NCBI GenBank assembly: GCA_008000375.1
Contig: SMOI01000295.1
Coordinates: 1 to 38,409 of the forward strand
Source of the DNA: Poteriospumella lacustris
Taxonomy: Eukaryota; Sar; Chrysophyceae; Chromulinales; Dinobryaceae
DNA: 38,409 bases
Direction of reading: 5' to 3'
The position numbers and the translations under genes are program-made. Below, one piece after another: positions 20,127 through 28,499 of this stretch (position 1 is the stretch's first letter; the number at the start of each line of letters is the position of its first letter). Under the pieces are notes generated by a model. It was not told the DNA's origin and did no database searches. It saw nothing but the letters and a program-made list of their open reading frames with translations.

Positions 20127-20296
20127 TTAGCTGCCGCGGTAGGTGGAGTAGCCGAAGGGGCTGATGAGCAGCGGCACGTGGTGACATCGGTGATACGAAC
20201 GACAACCTCGACTAAGGGGCAAACGTTACGGGTGCCCGAGCGAGTGAAATAGGCGGTGGTGAAGAAGCGCATCTGGTAGATGCCAGGGTTGATGAT
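20127..20296 (-). pseudogene. HIUase (transthyretin-like) pseudogene, copy A, 3' part only
   Basis: The C-terminal half of 5-hydroxyisourate hydrolase, the purine-catabolism enzyme acting after urate oxidase. It starts at INPGIYQMRF and runs through AYFTRSG and PLVEVVVRI. A 10-base deletion relative to copy B then shifts the frame, so the diagnostic C-terminal YRGS motif is read out of frame; the DNA for it survives just before 20127. The N-terminal half is missing. On that side the sequence switches directly to a fragment of the Uma2-like gene. The 3' flank is shared with copy B, so this arose by DNA duplication. Confidence 0.75.
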
Positions 20297-20301
20297 GGCC
20301 C

Positions 20302-20450
20302 GATCCGGAAGGGGACTGGTTGCTCTCCATTTTGAATAGCTTCGTCGATTTATTGTTGGCTGTCTTTGATCTCTATAGGAGCAGATCCAATGACCATCGC
20401 CGGGGCAGTGGAGGGCCGGCAATATGATCCCTGTCATGCCGTCGGTTTGT
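20302..20450. pseudogene. Rearranged fragments of the Uma2-like gene
   Basis: Two pieces of exon 2 lie side by side. Bases 20302-20351 match 18567-18616 in the same orientation. Bases 20361-20450 match 18704-18793 inverted, including the last part of the intron and its splice acceptor. The retained intron bases show a DNA-level copy, not a processed mRNA. The 90-bp piece differs at only a few positions, so the event is fairly recent. Confidence 0.85.
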
Positions 20451-20722
20451 GAACCTAATGTTATTTTGATAGCTCAACCTAATGTAAAAATAGCGGTAGT
20501 AGTTGGAAAAACTCGTTTATTGTCTCATAATATTATTTGTCGGACTCAACCAACTACCACTTTCACAGTATTTTGATGGAGAATAGAGGCAGCATGCACA
20601 CAGGAAGAGTTTTTTTGTGAGGCAAATCACGATGTCAATGAGAAAGTTAGTTAAAGTTTACAATTCCAAAACATACGTCACTCAAAGGTAAAACAGTCGG
20701 CCTCCCACGAAACATACACGTA
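20451..20722. other. AT-rich spacer
   Basis: 272 bp of AT-rich DNA holding the 3' flank of the following minus-strand gene; nothing else recognised. Confidence 0.4.
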
Positions 20723-21385
20723 TCAAGTCGTAACCTTCTTGGCAGCAGCAGCAATATTCAAAACCGGTTTGGGAATTGGCTTCTCCACAGGATCCTCAAT
20801 GAGCCAAGTATCATCTGCATTTGCTGGATAGGGACAAAAGTGTGCAAGAACTGAAAGCAGATCCAATTTCATCTGGCGAAAAGCAGTTTCGTCAAAATAA
20901 CTGCCGCTATCATCATCACGCTCAACAATTGTCTGACTCCACTCATCCACAGCCATTGTTGGACGATTGTGAGAATACAAATCCCCTGCGTCTTTGAAAT
21001 AACCAAGGATGTCCAAATGGTCGGGGGTGAGTCCGTGAGAGGTAAGCACAGAAGCGAGTCCAGCTCTCACTGCTGGGTCGCCCTTAGTGTCAATCTTGTC
21101 CAGGTTGTAGAACTTTTGCTGGAAACGAGTCTTAGAGCCGGCAGCTTCAAAGTATATCCATCTCTCCAGCATTCGCATGGGTCCTCGAATGGTAATATGT
21201 AAATCTATGGTCTCCAGGTCACTAATACGATCAGCGGACAACTTGACATCAGCGTGCAGTTTCTGAACATTATCTTCAAGCTCCTGGATACGAGAAGAGT
21301 ATTGCTCCAAAAATCTTTTCAGCTCAGCATTTTCTTTCTTTAATTGTTCTTCACTATCTTCGCTCACTACCGGTAAGTACTGCAT
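20723..21385 (-). CDS. Unknown coiled-coil protein, 220 residues
   Basis: A clean open frame with an ATG start. Residues 8-65 form a heptad-rich coiled coil (SEEQLKKENAELKRFLEQ and onward), followed by a compact mixed region with IRGPMRMLERWIYFEAAG, many Asp residues and a hydrophobic LDLLSVLAHF helix, and a Pro/Lys/Ala tail. I do not recognise the family. Base composition is clearly more AT-rich than in the flanking gene districts, as in the whole 18-23 kb island. The ATG is preceded by a CAG, so the visible start could also be the start of an internal exon; no upstream exon is obvious. Clean codons over 220 residues in an otherwise broken neighbourhood support a living gene. Confidence 0.55.
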   Translation of the reverse strand: MQYLPVVSEDSEEQLKKENAELKRFLEQYSSRIQELEDNVQKLHADVKLSADRISDLETIDLHITIRGPMRMLERWIYFEAAGSKTRFQQKFYNLDKIDTKGDPAVRAGLASVLTSHGLTPDHLDILGYFKDAGDLYSHNRPTMAVDEWSQTIVERDDDSGSYFDETAFRQMKLDLLSVLAHFCPYPANADDTWLIEDPVEKPIPKPVLNIAAAAKKVTT

Positions 21386-22349
21386 CTGAAGGTATATTGT
21401 ATCTCTTAGCTCAGATCAAAATTCAGAGGTAGTTATGAGAAACTTGGAACTCTGTGAGGTATAAAATGGTCGACTTTGGGTCGTTATATTGGTCGTCCCA
21501 ATCCCACGACGAGCTCTGGTGTTCAGCTCCCATGATGATAATGATGACGATGACAGTACACAGATTCCTAAATATCCCATCCCAGACAGCACTGTCATTC
21601 CAATCTCGCGCCTTTTCGGTTATTGACTCGACCGTTCATGCCTGTATTGAACTGATGTTGTTTCCTCTGCTTCCCAACGGTCTTCTGCAGGGTCTTTTGG
21701 GCGAACCTATGGTATGGCACCTCACATGCATGTGTGAGCAGCCGACAACGACCGAGGATACGCTCTTGACACTATATTTTTGCAGGTATTTTGCCTTTCC
21801 ATGCGCGCAATTGCTGCGCTACGTTTGCAAACGCAACGATTACGCATGGTTTCATGCCTTGCATTGATATATCTGCAGTACTTCACGGAGATTTCATCTA
21901 TGGAGCAAGTCAAACATCGACCGAAAGCTGTCAGCATCCGCCGTCTACCCAACCATTGAAACGACCGAATATCGCCAACCTATGAGAGAAAAAAATAGAA
22001 AAACATATTCCCATGTATAATAGCAATAAATGTATCGATTTAATTAAAAATTACATTTTTCTACACAAATTCCGTTGAGTTACATCGAAAAAACAGGCGA
22101 ATTATTTGATTTGCGAAATGTTTCGTCAGGGAGAACGGCTAGAACTCCGGAAATACTCGTCAGCCACGTGATGGACGACCATCGTTGGGTGTCGCCTGCA
22201 TAGATGCATCGATTGGCAGGATTTTTCCAGCCGGAACGTATACCAAGCCATCAAAACGGGTCGCCAACAACGCGAAAACGGCCCGATACCCGGCATACAC
22301 GTGGGGACAGACAGAAGAAAGGTGGAGAGCGAGTGTCGTGGGCATCACT
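21386..22349. other. AT-rich spacer with no recognisable gene
   Basis: About 960 bp. A plus-strand frame of 137 codons (21454-21867) has no domain. 21980-22130 is very AT-rich with A and T runs. The last 60 bp (from about 22290) are the duplicated 3' flank shared with HIUase copy A. Confidence 0.45.
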
Positions 22350-22767
22350 TTAGCTGCCGCGGTAGGTAGAGTAGTCGAAGGGACTGATGAGCAGCGGTAC
22401 GTGGTGGTGGCGAGTGACATCGATGATGCGAAAGACAACCTCGACCAACGGGTAAACACTACAGGCGCCCGAGCGATTGAAATAGGCAGAAGCGCAGCTG
22501 GTAGATGCCAGGGTTGATGTCGAAGAAGAAGCGAGCGCGACCATCTCTGTCAGTCTCCGTCATAGCCACCTCCTGCCACTCAAAGTCTTCTTCGCCCGTG
22601 AAATCCAATGCATTGGTGCGGATACGGAGCTGACTCCGTAATCCACCAGCGGGGAATCCAGTCGCAGTGTCCAAGACGTGCGTGGAGATGTTCGTGCCTT
22701 TCTTTACTTCGTCCCACGCTGGGCTGTACCGTAGCTTATCCTTGTTAGTCCCAGGCGCGGGGCACAT
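22350..22767 (-). pseudogene. HIUase (transthyretin-like) pseudogene, copy B, nearly full length
   Basis: Full-length 5-hydroxyisourate hydrolase homology. The N-terminal signature STHVLDTATGFPAGGL comes first, then a WQEVAMTETDRDGRARFFFDINPGIYQLRF block. An 8-base deletion relative to copy A (the bases for FTT in FFTTAYF) throws the frame into a stop. The rest, AYFNRSG, PLVEVVFRI, HHHVPLLISPF and the family-diagnostic C-terminal YRGS followed by TAA, is intact in the next frame. HIUase converts 5-hydroxyisourate to OHCU in the urate pathway. The start codon coincides with the edge of the 205-bp repeat, so the true N-terminus may have been replaced. An unusually short intron or a sequencing deletion would be the alternatives to a pseudogene. 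Confidence 0.8.
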
Positions 22768-22965
22768 ACCCGTTTAATTTGCACACAGCGAACGCGCACC
22801 CATGTGACACTGCACCGCGGCGGTGACAAGGCCTCGACGTACACGACCAACGTCTTCGGCTCGCGACCCTCTCTTGTCGTTCAGCGGTTTGACATCGGTA
22901 TGACCTTCTACTACACCGAATCGTGAACGTGGCGACTGCAGCTCTGATGGAGAAGAGAATGCATT
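22763..22965. repeat. 205-bp dispersed repeat, copy 2
   Basis: Second copy of the block at 18139-18343, same orientation, two bases shorter, with scattered substitutions. It abuts HIUase copy B on one side and the 3' flank of the four-pass membrane gene on the other. Confidence 0.9.
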
Positions 22966-23017
22966 ATACTTACAGGCGGCGCGAGGCGAGACTATGTACA
23001 AGAGGGGCGCCGGGCCT

Positions 23018-23677
23018 CTACTGGCGGTGGAGGTGAATCGGTAAATACGTGTAGGTGAGACGACTCCGTAGAAGCAGTGCCAGGTAGAGCATGGCGAAGT
23101 CCAGCAGGTAGCGAAAGGAGTACAGGAAGTACGGCAGACTGTAGGTGCCGAGGAAGAAGTTGACCGCCACCGCCAGCGCGTACATCGACAGGCCGAGGGC
23201 ATTCTCCGTCAGCACGGCGCCCGACCCCAGCAGAATAATGAACAATATGCAGCCGTAATTCACGGATTGTATCTCCGTCCGCGTGGACGACAGCTTCTCG
23301 AAGATCGTGGGCAGCGGGCCGCGGCCGGGCTCCACCTTCGACAGATCGACCTCCGTGGCCCGCGAGAACATCAGGATCGTCACCACTACATTGACGAATG
23401 CCACCGCAAGAAACGCGAATGCGAGCGTCTGCTTCTGATGCACGTCGATACCGTGATTGAGCGGGGCACTGGCGATGATGCCCAGACTGTCGCGCTCCTC
23501 TGCTGGCGCTGCGGCATCAGAGAACTTGACGGGTACCCCAATCGCAAAGCCCCCGCTTGGAAACACTGTCTGAATGGGGACCACGTCCTCTGTAGTGTCT
23601 GCACCGATGACCGGCTTCTGATAATACACGAACGGATGGATCGATCCATCGTTCGCGGTGGCTTCCACTGCGCTCAT
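23018..23677 (-). CDS. Four-pass membrane protein of unknown family
   Basis: 219 residues from the ATG at 23677. The first 95 residues are a soluble, Pro/Gly/Asp-containing segment. Four hydrophobic spans follow: about 98-118 (FAFLAVAFVNVVVTILMF), 150-168 (YGCILFIILLGSGAVL), 172-192 (LGLSMYALAVAVNFFLG) and 196-215 (LPYFLYSFRYLLDFAMLYLA). A polar loop carrying ATEVDLSKVEPGRG lies between spans 1 and 2, and the protein ends with a short basic tail. I do not recognise the family; the well-kept loop and aromatic span edges suggest a conserved integral membrane protein. The open frame extends 36 bases upstream without an ATG. A CCTGTAAGTA motif lies about 40 bases beyond the stop. The gene is divergent from the RGG gene. 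Confidence 0.7.
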   Translation of the reverse strand: MSAVEATANDGSIHPFVYYQKPVIGADTTEDVVPIQTVFPSGGFAIGVPVKFSDAAAPAEERDSLGIIASAPLNHGIDVHQKQTLAFAFLAVAFVNVVVTILMFSRATEVDLSKVEPGRGPLPTIFEKLSSTRTEIQSVNYGCILFIILLGSGAVLTENALGLSMYALAVAVNFFLGTYSLPYFLYSFRYLLDFAMLYLALLLRSRLTYTYLPIHLHRQ

Positions 23678-24118
23678 GCTCGCTATTCTCCCGAACAAAA
23701 ACAACAACGACAATCAGTGACGGCGCACAACACAGATGACTTTGTGCCTTCACCGCAATCCGTCTGAGCCATCCCAAGCAGTAAGCGACGTGACTTGTTC
23801 CTTCCGTATTCGATCTTCGGTGAGGGCGACGGGCCGCGAGTCATCGACGAGCCTGACCCGTTTCATTTTTGTTGCGAACCAAAGTCATCTAGTACATACA
23901 TGGTTGTTTGAAATATACAATAAATGGTTAGTAAAGGCTTTCATGAGTACCACAGCCGCGGCCACAACGCCGACGCCGCCGATGCGCCGAGCGACTTGAC
24001 TCGCCCAACCGCTGACGATTTACAACTCGTTTACCGGCCCAGCACGTGGACGTGTGTATCAAAAACCGTCGCTCCAGTCGCGATTGCACTAGAGGCACTG
24101 TTCCTAGGGACGACAAAA
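23678..24118. promoter_or_regulatory. Divergent intergenic region
   Basis: 441 bp between two divergent start codons, moderately AT-rich around 23880-23930. It must contain both promoters. A plus-strand frame leading into the RGG gene (from 23924) stays open, but the conserved domain begins at the ATG at 24119. Confidence 0.5.
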
Positions 24119-25924
24119 ATGGACTACGTCTTCGAAGGCCAATGGTCCGACGACCTGCGCACGAAGGTGCAGTCGTGGATCGACCAGAAATGGGCTTCCT
24201 GGGGCGAGGAGAACCCCGGACAAGAACTGACCGATTTCATCCAGGTATGCCGACTGATTGTTATTGTGGCGACTGGGCTGCGTGACTGAGGTGTCTGCGT
24301 TTGCGCCGCGCACAGGAATCGCTCGACAACGCGAAGACGATGGCGGAGTTCTCGGCGGACTTTTTGGATTTGGAGCTGGGTGAAGAGAAAGCAAAGTAAG
24401 CGACCCGAACGGCTGTGAGTGGGGACTGCGGCGTCTTTATCCTTCGTCTTCGTGCGCCGCAGAGAGTTGGCGCTCGAGCTGGGCGAGCTGCTGCGGAGTC
24501 ACCATGCCGCCGCCGCCGCTGCAGCTGCCGCAGCGGCACCGGCACCAGAGACTGTAAAGACAGCAGAAACAGCGTCGGAGCCGTCGACGAAGAAGGCGGT
24601 CGTGGAGCCCTTCGAGCGAACGAAGCCCGCGTCGGGCGACCATTTGATGGGGCCGCTGAAGACGTCGCGCCAGGGCAAAGGGCGGGACGACCAGCCGCAC
24701 GAAGAGCAGCGCGGCGGCCGACAGCGCCGAGGAGACGTCAACGTGAATAGCGCGCTGCCGTCGAGTCGCGATGGCCGCGAGGGTCGCGATGGCCGCGACG
24801 GCCGCGAGGGCCGCCACCAGCAGCAGCAGCACGGCCAGCACCACGCGCAGGACGATCAGCACCGAAACGGCAACGTGTATTCGCGGCTCGGCAAGCGCCA
24901 GATGGACGGCGAGGCGGAGCCAGCGTACGACCAGCAGCACAACGGACAGGGGCGCAACGTGCGCCAGCGCCAGCAGCAGCAGTCGCAGCAGCCGCCCGCG
25001 TCGAGCAGCGGCGCCGGCAACCCCATCGCCGACCAGCTGCGCTACATGGAGGAGCTCAACCGCGTCGCCGTGCAGTCCGGCTTCAGGAACGCGAAGGAGA
25101 TGCTCGAGATGACCTCCGGCGGCGGGGCGGCGCCGATGATGCCGCCGGTCGCCGCGCCCGTCATGCCGCCCGTCGCCGCCTACCCGCCCGCGCCCTACCA
25201 CGCGCCGTACGGCGGCGGACGAGGCGGCTACCACCACTACCCGGGCTACGCAGACCCCTCGCACGGCTACGGCGCGCCGCCGCCGCACGGCTACTACCCG
25301 CCGTACGGCGGCCCGGGCGGCCCGGGCGGTCGGTTCCCCGGCGGCAGAGGCGGCCGCATGGGCAGAGGCCGCGGCGGTCGCGGCGACCCCGCGGACCCCG
25401 CCGCCGCCGCCTCCGCTACGGCGTCTGCCGTCGCCGAGCCTGTGGCAGAGGCTGTCGTCGTGCCCGCGAGCGCCGACGCGAGTGGCGCGGAGGCGGCAGC
25501 AGCGGCGCCTGCGGCCGACGCGGCGGGTGCCGAGCAGCCCGCGCAGACGGCGCCGTTCGGTGCTGCGCCGTTCGGAGGCAGAGGCGGCCGCGGCCCCGGC
25601 CGAGGCGCTGGTCGAGGCTTCCCCGGCCGCTTCGGCGTCGGCCACAATCCCTTCGCGCAGCAGGCGCAGCCGCAGGACGGCGCCGCACCGGTCGCCGACG
25701 CTCCGTCCGCCGCCGACGCCTCGGCGCCGTTCCAGCAGCAGCAGTCGTGGTACCCCGGCGGAGGCCGCGGCCGCGGCGGGCGCTTCAACCCGCACTACCA
25801 CGCCGGCGGCTACGGCTACCCCGCCGGAGGCCGCTTCCCGCCGGGGCCGGCGGGCGGGCGACACGCGAACAAGACGTGGGTGCGCCCCACCGACGCCGAC
25901 TCGTCGCTGTCCGCGCTGCGATAG
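24119..25924 (+). CDS. PWI-like/RGG-rich RNA-binding protein
   Basis: Exons 24119-24244, 24316-24395 and 24463-25924, with introns of 71 bp (GTATGC...GCACAG) and 67 bp (GTAAGC...CCGCAG); 555 residues. Residues 1-82 form a small helical domain (LRTKVQSWIDQKW, ELTDFIQESLDNAKTMAEFSADFL, ELALELGELL) like the PWI-like N-terminus of Nab2/ZC3H14-type poly(A)-RNA proteins. A basic, Gln/His-rich middle with DGREGRDGR repeats follows, then a short helix (LRYMEELNRVAVQSGF), a Pro/Tyr/Gly stretch and a long RGG/GRG region (about 270-540). No CCCH fingers are present, so Nab2 identity is only suggested. RGG tracts are usually arginine-methylated and bind RNA. The 3' flank carries TGTAAC and an array of about 20 CTGTAG units. 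Confidence 0.75.
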
Positions 25925-25957
25925 GCCGCCGCCTGCGCTGCCTGTAACACCGCTTAA

Positions 25958-26160
25958 GTCACCTGTAGCCACCTGTAGTCACCTGTAGCCACCTGTAGCC
26001 ACCTGTAGCCGTCTGTAGCCACCTGTAGCCGTCTGTAGCAGTCTGTAGCCGTCTGTAGCCGTCTGTAGCCGTCTGTAGCCGTCTGTAGCAGTCTGTAGCC
26101 GTCTGTAGCCGTCTGTAGCCACCTGTAGCCATCTGTAGCCACCTGTAGCCACCTGTAGCC
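25958..26160 (+). repeat. 10-bp tandem array, about 20 units, core CTGTAG
   Basis: Units of the form (CAC, CGT, CAT or AGT)CTGTAGC repeat exactly every 10 bp, starting 34 bases after the RGG gene stop. CTGTAG is invariant and only the three or four bases between cores vary, alternating between ACC, CGT and AGT types. Two minus-strand frames remain open through it, giving a spurious YRxLQTATDG repeat peptide. It probably lies in the 3' untranslated region and would give the mRNA about 20 UGUA words. Confidence 0.93.
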
Positions 26161-26224
26161 TTCTCGTCTGCATTCGACAGGGAAGTCAGCGGACCGACGG
26201 CGGAGTCAGCGCGCCTAAACCGTC

Positions 26225-27285
26225 GAGTGTTCACGGCCCGTGGCTCAGGCCGCTCTATTCCCCGTTCCAAGTGTAATTCACTGTCGGTTACAAGACGAGC
26301 ACACACGGTATATGGGGTGTTCCGCGCGATCAGGTAAACGGGAAAAAGTCGTGACGATCGTCGATGCGAAGGAACAGTTTGGGCTGCCCTCGTCTCGCAA
26401 CCGGCCAGCGATGGCGGCTTCGAGCAATGTGCACGAGAGCACTGCAAAGCGATTGCATTGTGCCAAACTGCACGTGGAAGGGCGCGTCTGCGTCCCAATT
26501 TGAGGTTGAGGACAGCGACGACTGGGCGACGATGTCGTCGATCACGTCCGCAGGAGCGTTGTACTGGCGTCGTGCTCGCCAAGGAGAGAACGCAATCAGC
26601 GTTCTCACGACAAAGTTCCGTTGCACTGGTCCGGTGCCGTGTGGCAGATAAAAACGGATGGTGATATCGAGACTCATCTTGTCCCGAACGTAGTCGAAGA
26701 ACTCGCGATGGCCATGACCCAAGTCAACATCCGCCGGCAACCACAATTCGCCGGGTTCCTCGGGTCCCTCCGACGCTTCCTCATCCATCTCCGTGTCCTC
26801 TTCCTCTTCCAGCGATTGAACGTCTGGCATGATCGCAGTGTTTGGCTGGGAATCACTCGATGTTCCCGTGACTGATTCGGGAGATGTTTTCTGACTACGA
26901 GGGCGCCGCGGGGGCAGCGGGACGAGGCGGCGACCGTCGCGGTGTGGGCGCCATCGCCATCGCCATCGCCATCGTGTACATGGCGTTTCACTCTGCAGCG
27001 AAGGGCTCCTGGCTCCCATTTGAGTTTGAGGTCTATGGCGAACCGGCGATGGTGTTGGTGTTCTCGATGAGAAGTAGATTGCGGCCGGAGCGTTGTACTC
27101 TCTCGTATAATTAATTATACACGTACATACTGCTGTTGTCCCCACTTGGGTTCACCCAAAGGGCACCTTCGCACCGATGATCGCCGCATGGAACACCCTA
27201 CATGCAGTATGTACTCGTTGCGTCACCGAAGTGGAAAGTTCTTGGAACGGGGAATAGAGCGGGCAGCTTGTGGCTTGTGAATCTC
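26225..27285. repeat. 1-kb inverted-duplication locus with internal direct repeats
   Basis: The arms are about 26225-26390 and 27155-27285 and are inverted copies: a perfect 21-bp match (26251-26271 with 27241-27261), GGGTGTTCC (26315-26323 with 27190-27198) and a GATC..TCG..TGCGAAGG block (26356-26372 with 27166-27182), at matching spacing. Copy 1 carries about 28 extra bases. Inside, 26467-26565 and 26993-27099 are degenerate direct repeats ending in identical GGAGCGTTGTACT. A CCATCG microsatellite lies at 26951-26975. It may be a mobile-element remnant or a duplicated, decayed gene cluster. Confidence 0.7.
26330..26830 (-). CDS. Unknown 166-residue ORF inside the inverted-duplication locus
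   Basis: From an ATG at 26830 the frame gives an acidic N-terminus (LEEEEDTEMDEEASEGPEEPGE), then a plausible globular stretch: LWLPADVDLGHGHREFFDYV, MSLDITIRFYLPHG, VVRTLIAFSPWRARRQYNAP and ALVHIARSRHRWPVARRGQP. The frame continues upstream to 27145 without a clear start, across low-complexity Trp/Arg (CCATCG repeat) sequence. I do not recognise a family. Part of the coding DNA (26467-26565) recurs at 26993-27099 as a degraded copy, which suggests the ORF belongs to a small duplicated family. It may be an exon of a larger gene, or a pseudogene. Confidence 0.35.
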   Translation of the reverse strand: MPDVQSLEEEEDTEMDEEASEGPEEPGELWLPADVDLGHGHREFFDYVRDKMSLDITIRFYLPHGTGPVQRNFVVRTLIAFSPWRARRQYNAPADVIDDIVAQSSLSSTSNWDADAPFHVQFGTMQSLCSALVHIARSRHRWPVARRGQPKLFLRIDDRHDFFPFT

Positions 27286-27600
27286 TCAAAGCGGTGTCCG
27301 ATCTCTTCAGCTGGAGCGCGGTCGCCATTGCCGTGCTCCAGCACCTGCAGCCCCAGTGCGGACGCACGAACCTCAGCAGGCCGGTGCTACGAGCCGCCTG
27401 TTTGAAGATGCGAGGATCAAACACTCACAGGGAACACCAGACAGTAGTTCTCGTGCTCCTCTCGCTACATCGAAGGTCGGCACAGCGTCTCGCTCTGGAG
27501 CGTCGCCGTCGTTGGGACCGGCGAGAGGCGCATTCAGCGCAGGTCTCTCCAACAGGACTACGGCGTCCGAATAGAAAGAGAGGGATAGATAAAGGGGAAG
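27286..27600. other. Region between duplication locus and EF-hand gene
   Basis: About 315 bp. A minus-strand frame (about 27575-27370) reads an ordinary-looking peptide containing VPTFDVARGARELLSGVP next to a GTGAGTG donor-like site. It has no start and no domain; a remnant exon is possible, but I do not call a gene. Confidence 0.35.
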
Positions 27601-27617
27601 TTATTTACAGGCGCGCG

Positions 27618-28073
27618 CTACTTGCGGAAGCTGTGGTCGATGTCCTTGAGCGCCTCGGCGGTGGGCGTCGCGGCGGGCGCTGGCGCCGCCTTCGCGGCCG
27701 TCGCCGTGGGCACGTGCTTGGGCCGCGCCGCGACGCTGTCACCGTTTACCGCGTGGCAGATCCGCAGCCACTCGTCCTTGGAGATCTGGCCGTCTTTGTC
27801 CTCGTCGGCGACGCTCAGCATCGCCTCCAGCGCCAGAATGTTCACCGCGTGACCCGCGCTCGTCAGAGCCGCCTCCAGCTCTGAGCGGTCAATGGCGCCG
27901 CTCTTGTCCTTGTCCAGGCGGTCGAAGAGCCGCAGCATCTCTTCGTTGTTCGTGCTCAGCTTCAGCGGCGCCTTGGCCTTGTTCCACTGGTTGTAGCCGT
28001 AGGCCGTCACCGTCACCGACGTCGCCAGCGCCAGAGGCCGCGCCACGCGCATCGCTATCGCTCGAAGACTCAT
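27618..28073 (-). CDS. Small EF-hand protein with two canonical loops
   Basis: 151 residues, single exon. An N-terminal hydrophobic/basic segment (1-30, ARPLALATSVTVTAYGY) could be a membrane anchor or mitochondrial targeting signal. EF-hand 1 has the 12-residue loop D54-x-D56-x-S58-G59...E65 (DKDKSGAIDRSE). EF-hand 2 has D90-x-D92-x-D94-G95...E101 (DEDKDGQISKDE). Both keep the Gly at position 6, a hydrophobic residue at 8 and Glu at 12, so both should bind calcium. An Ala/Pro/Thr-rich linker and a short FRK tail follow. A TGTAAATAA element lies nine bases beyond the stop (27601-27609, minus strand). The combination of an N-terminal anchor with one EF pair is not specific enough to name a family. 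Confidence 0.85.
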   Translation of the reverse strand: MSLRAIAMRVARPLALATSVTVTAYGYNQWNKAKAPLKLSTNNEEMLRLFDRLDKDKSGAIDRSELEAALTSAGHAVNILALEAMLSVADEDKDGQISKDEWLRICHAVNGDSVAARPKHVPTATAAKAAPAPAATPTAEALKDIDHSFRK

Positions 28074-28499
28074 TGTAGTCGGTGTACGCAGTCAGATGCT
28101 CAAAAGTATATGGCGATGGCGATGCCAACGTCCCATGTCGATCGGCGTCCGAGCGTTCCCAGCGACGGCGACGCGGCGGCTGCGGAAGACTCCGCGATAG
28201 GAGGATGTACGACGTTGTAGACATTTTGACCGATATGTATGCCTGCTATGACACAAGGTTTGAACTGAAGCATGAGTACCACGTGACGTGTCGTAGCGAC
28301 GCATTTACAGCGGGGATATCGGATTTGATGTCGCGTACGCTCGACGGAAAGCCGTTTCAGGTTTTCCTCCTGTCGTTCCTCCTCCACCGACCGTTCGCCA
28401 TGGTTCGGGACAAAGTTTCCGTTCGTTATTCCTGTCATGGTTATGTCTGTGGCAACGAGACTGGTTCACATTATTATGATATTTTGATCGCACTCAGCC
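28074..28499. promoter_or_regulatory. Divergent intergenic region
   Basis: 426 bp between the divergent EF-hand and membrane-protein genes. No repeat or motif stands out; open frames here are not supported. Confidence 0.5.

Noticed and set aside
21454-21867. A 137-codon plus-strand ORF
   Set aside because: No domain, Met-rich simple stretch (MMIMMTMTV) and no splice context; it lies in decayed DNA.
25958-26160. CRISPR array
   Set aside because: Units are contiguous 10-mers with three or four variable bases; there are no spacers, and the organism is eukaryotic. The other arrays in the window are also simple tandem repeats.
25954-26582. A repeat protein with YRxLQTATDG units
   Set aside because: The same peptide pattern appears in more than one frame because the DNA period is 10 bp; there is no start or domain and it lies in the 3' flank of the RGG gene.
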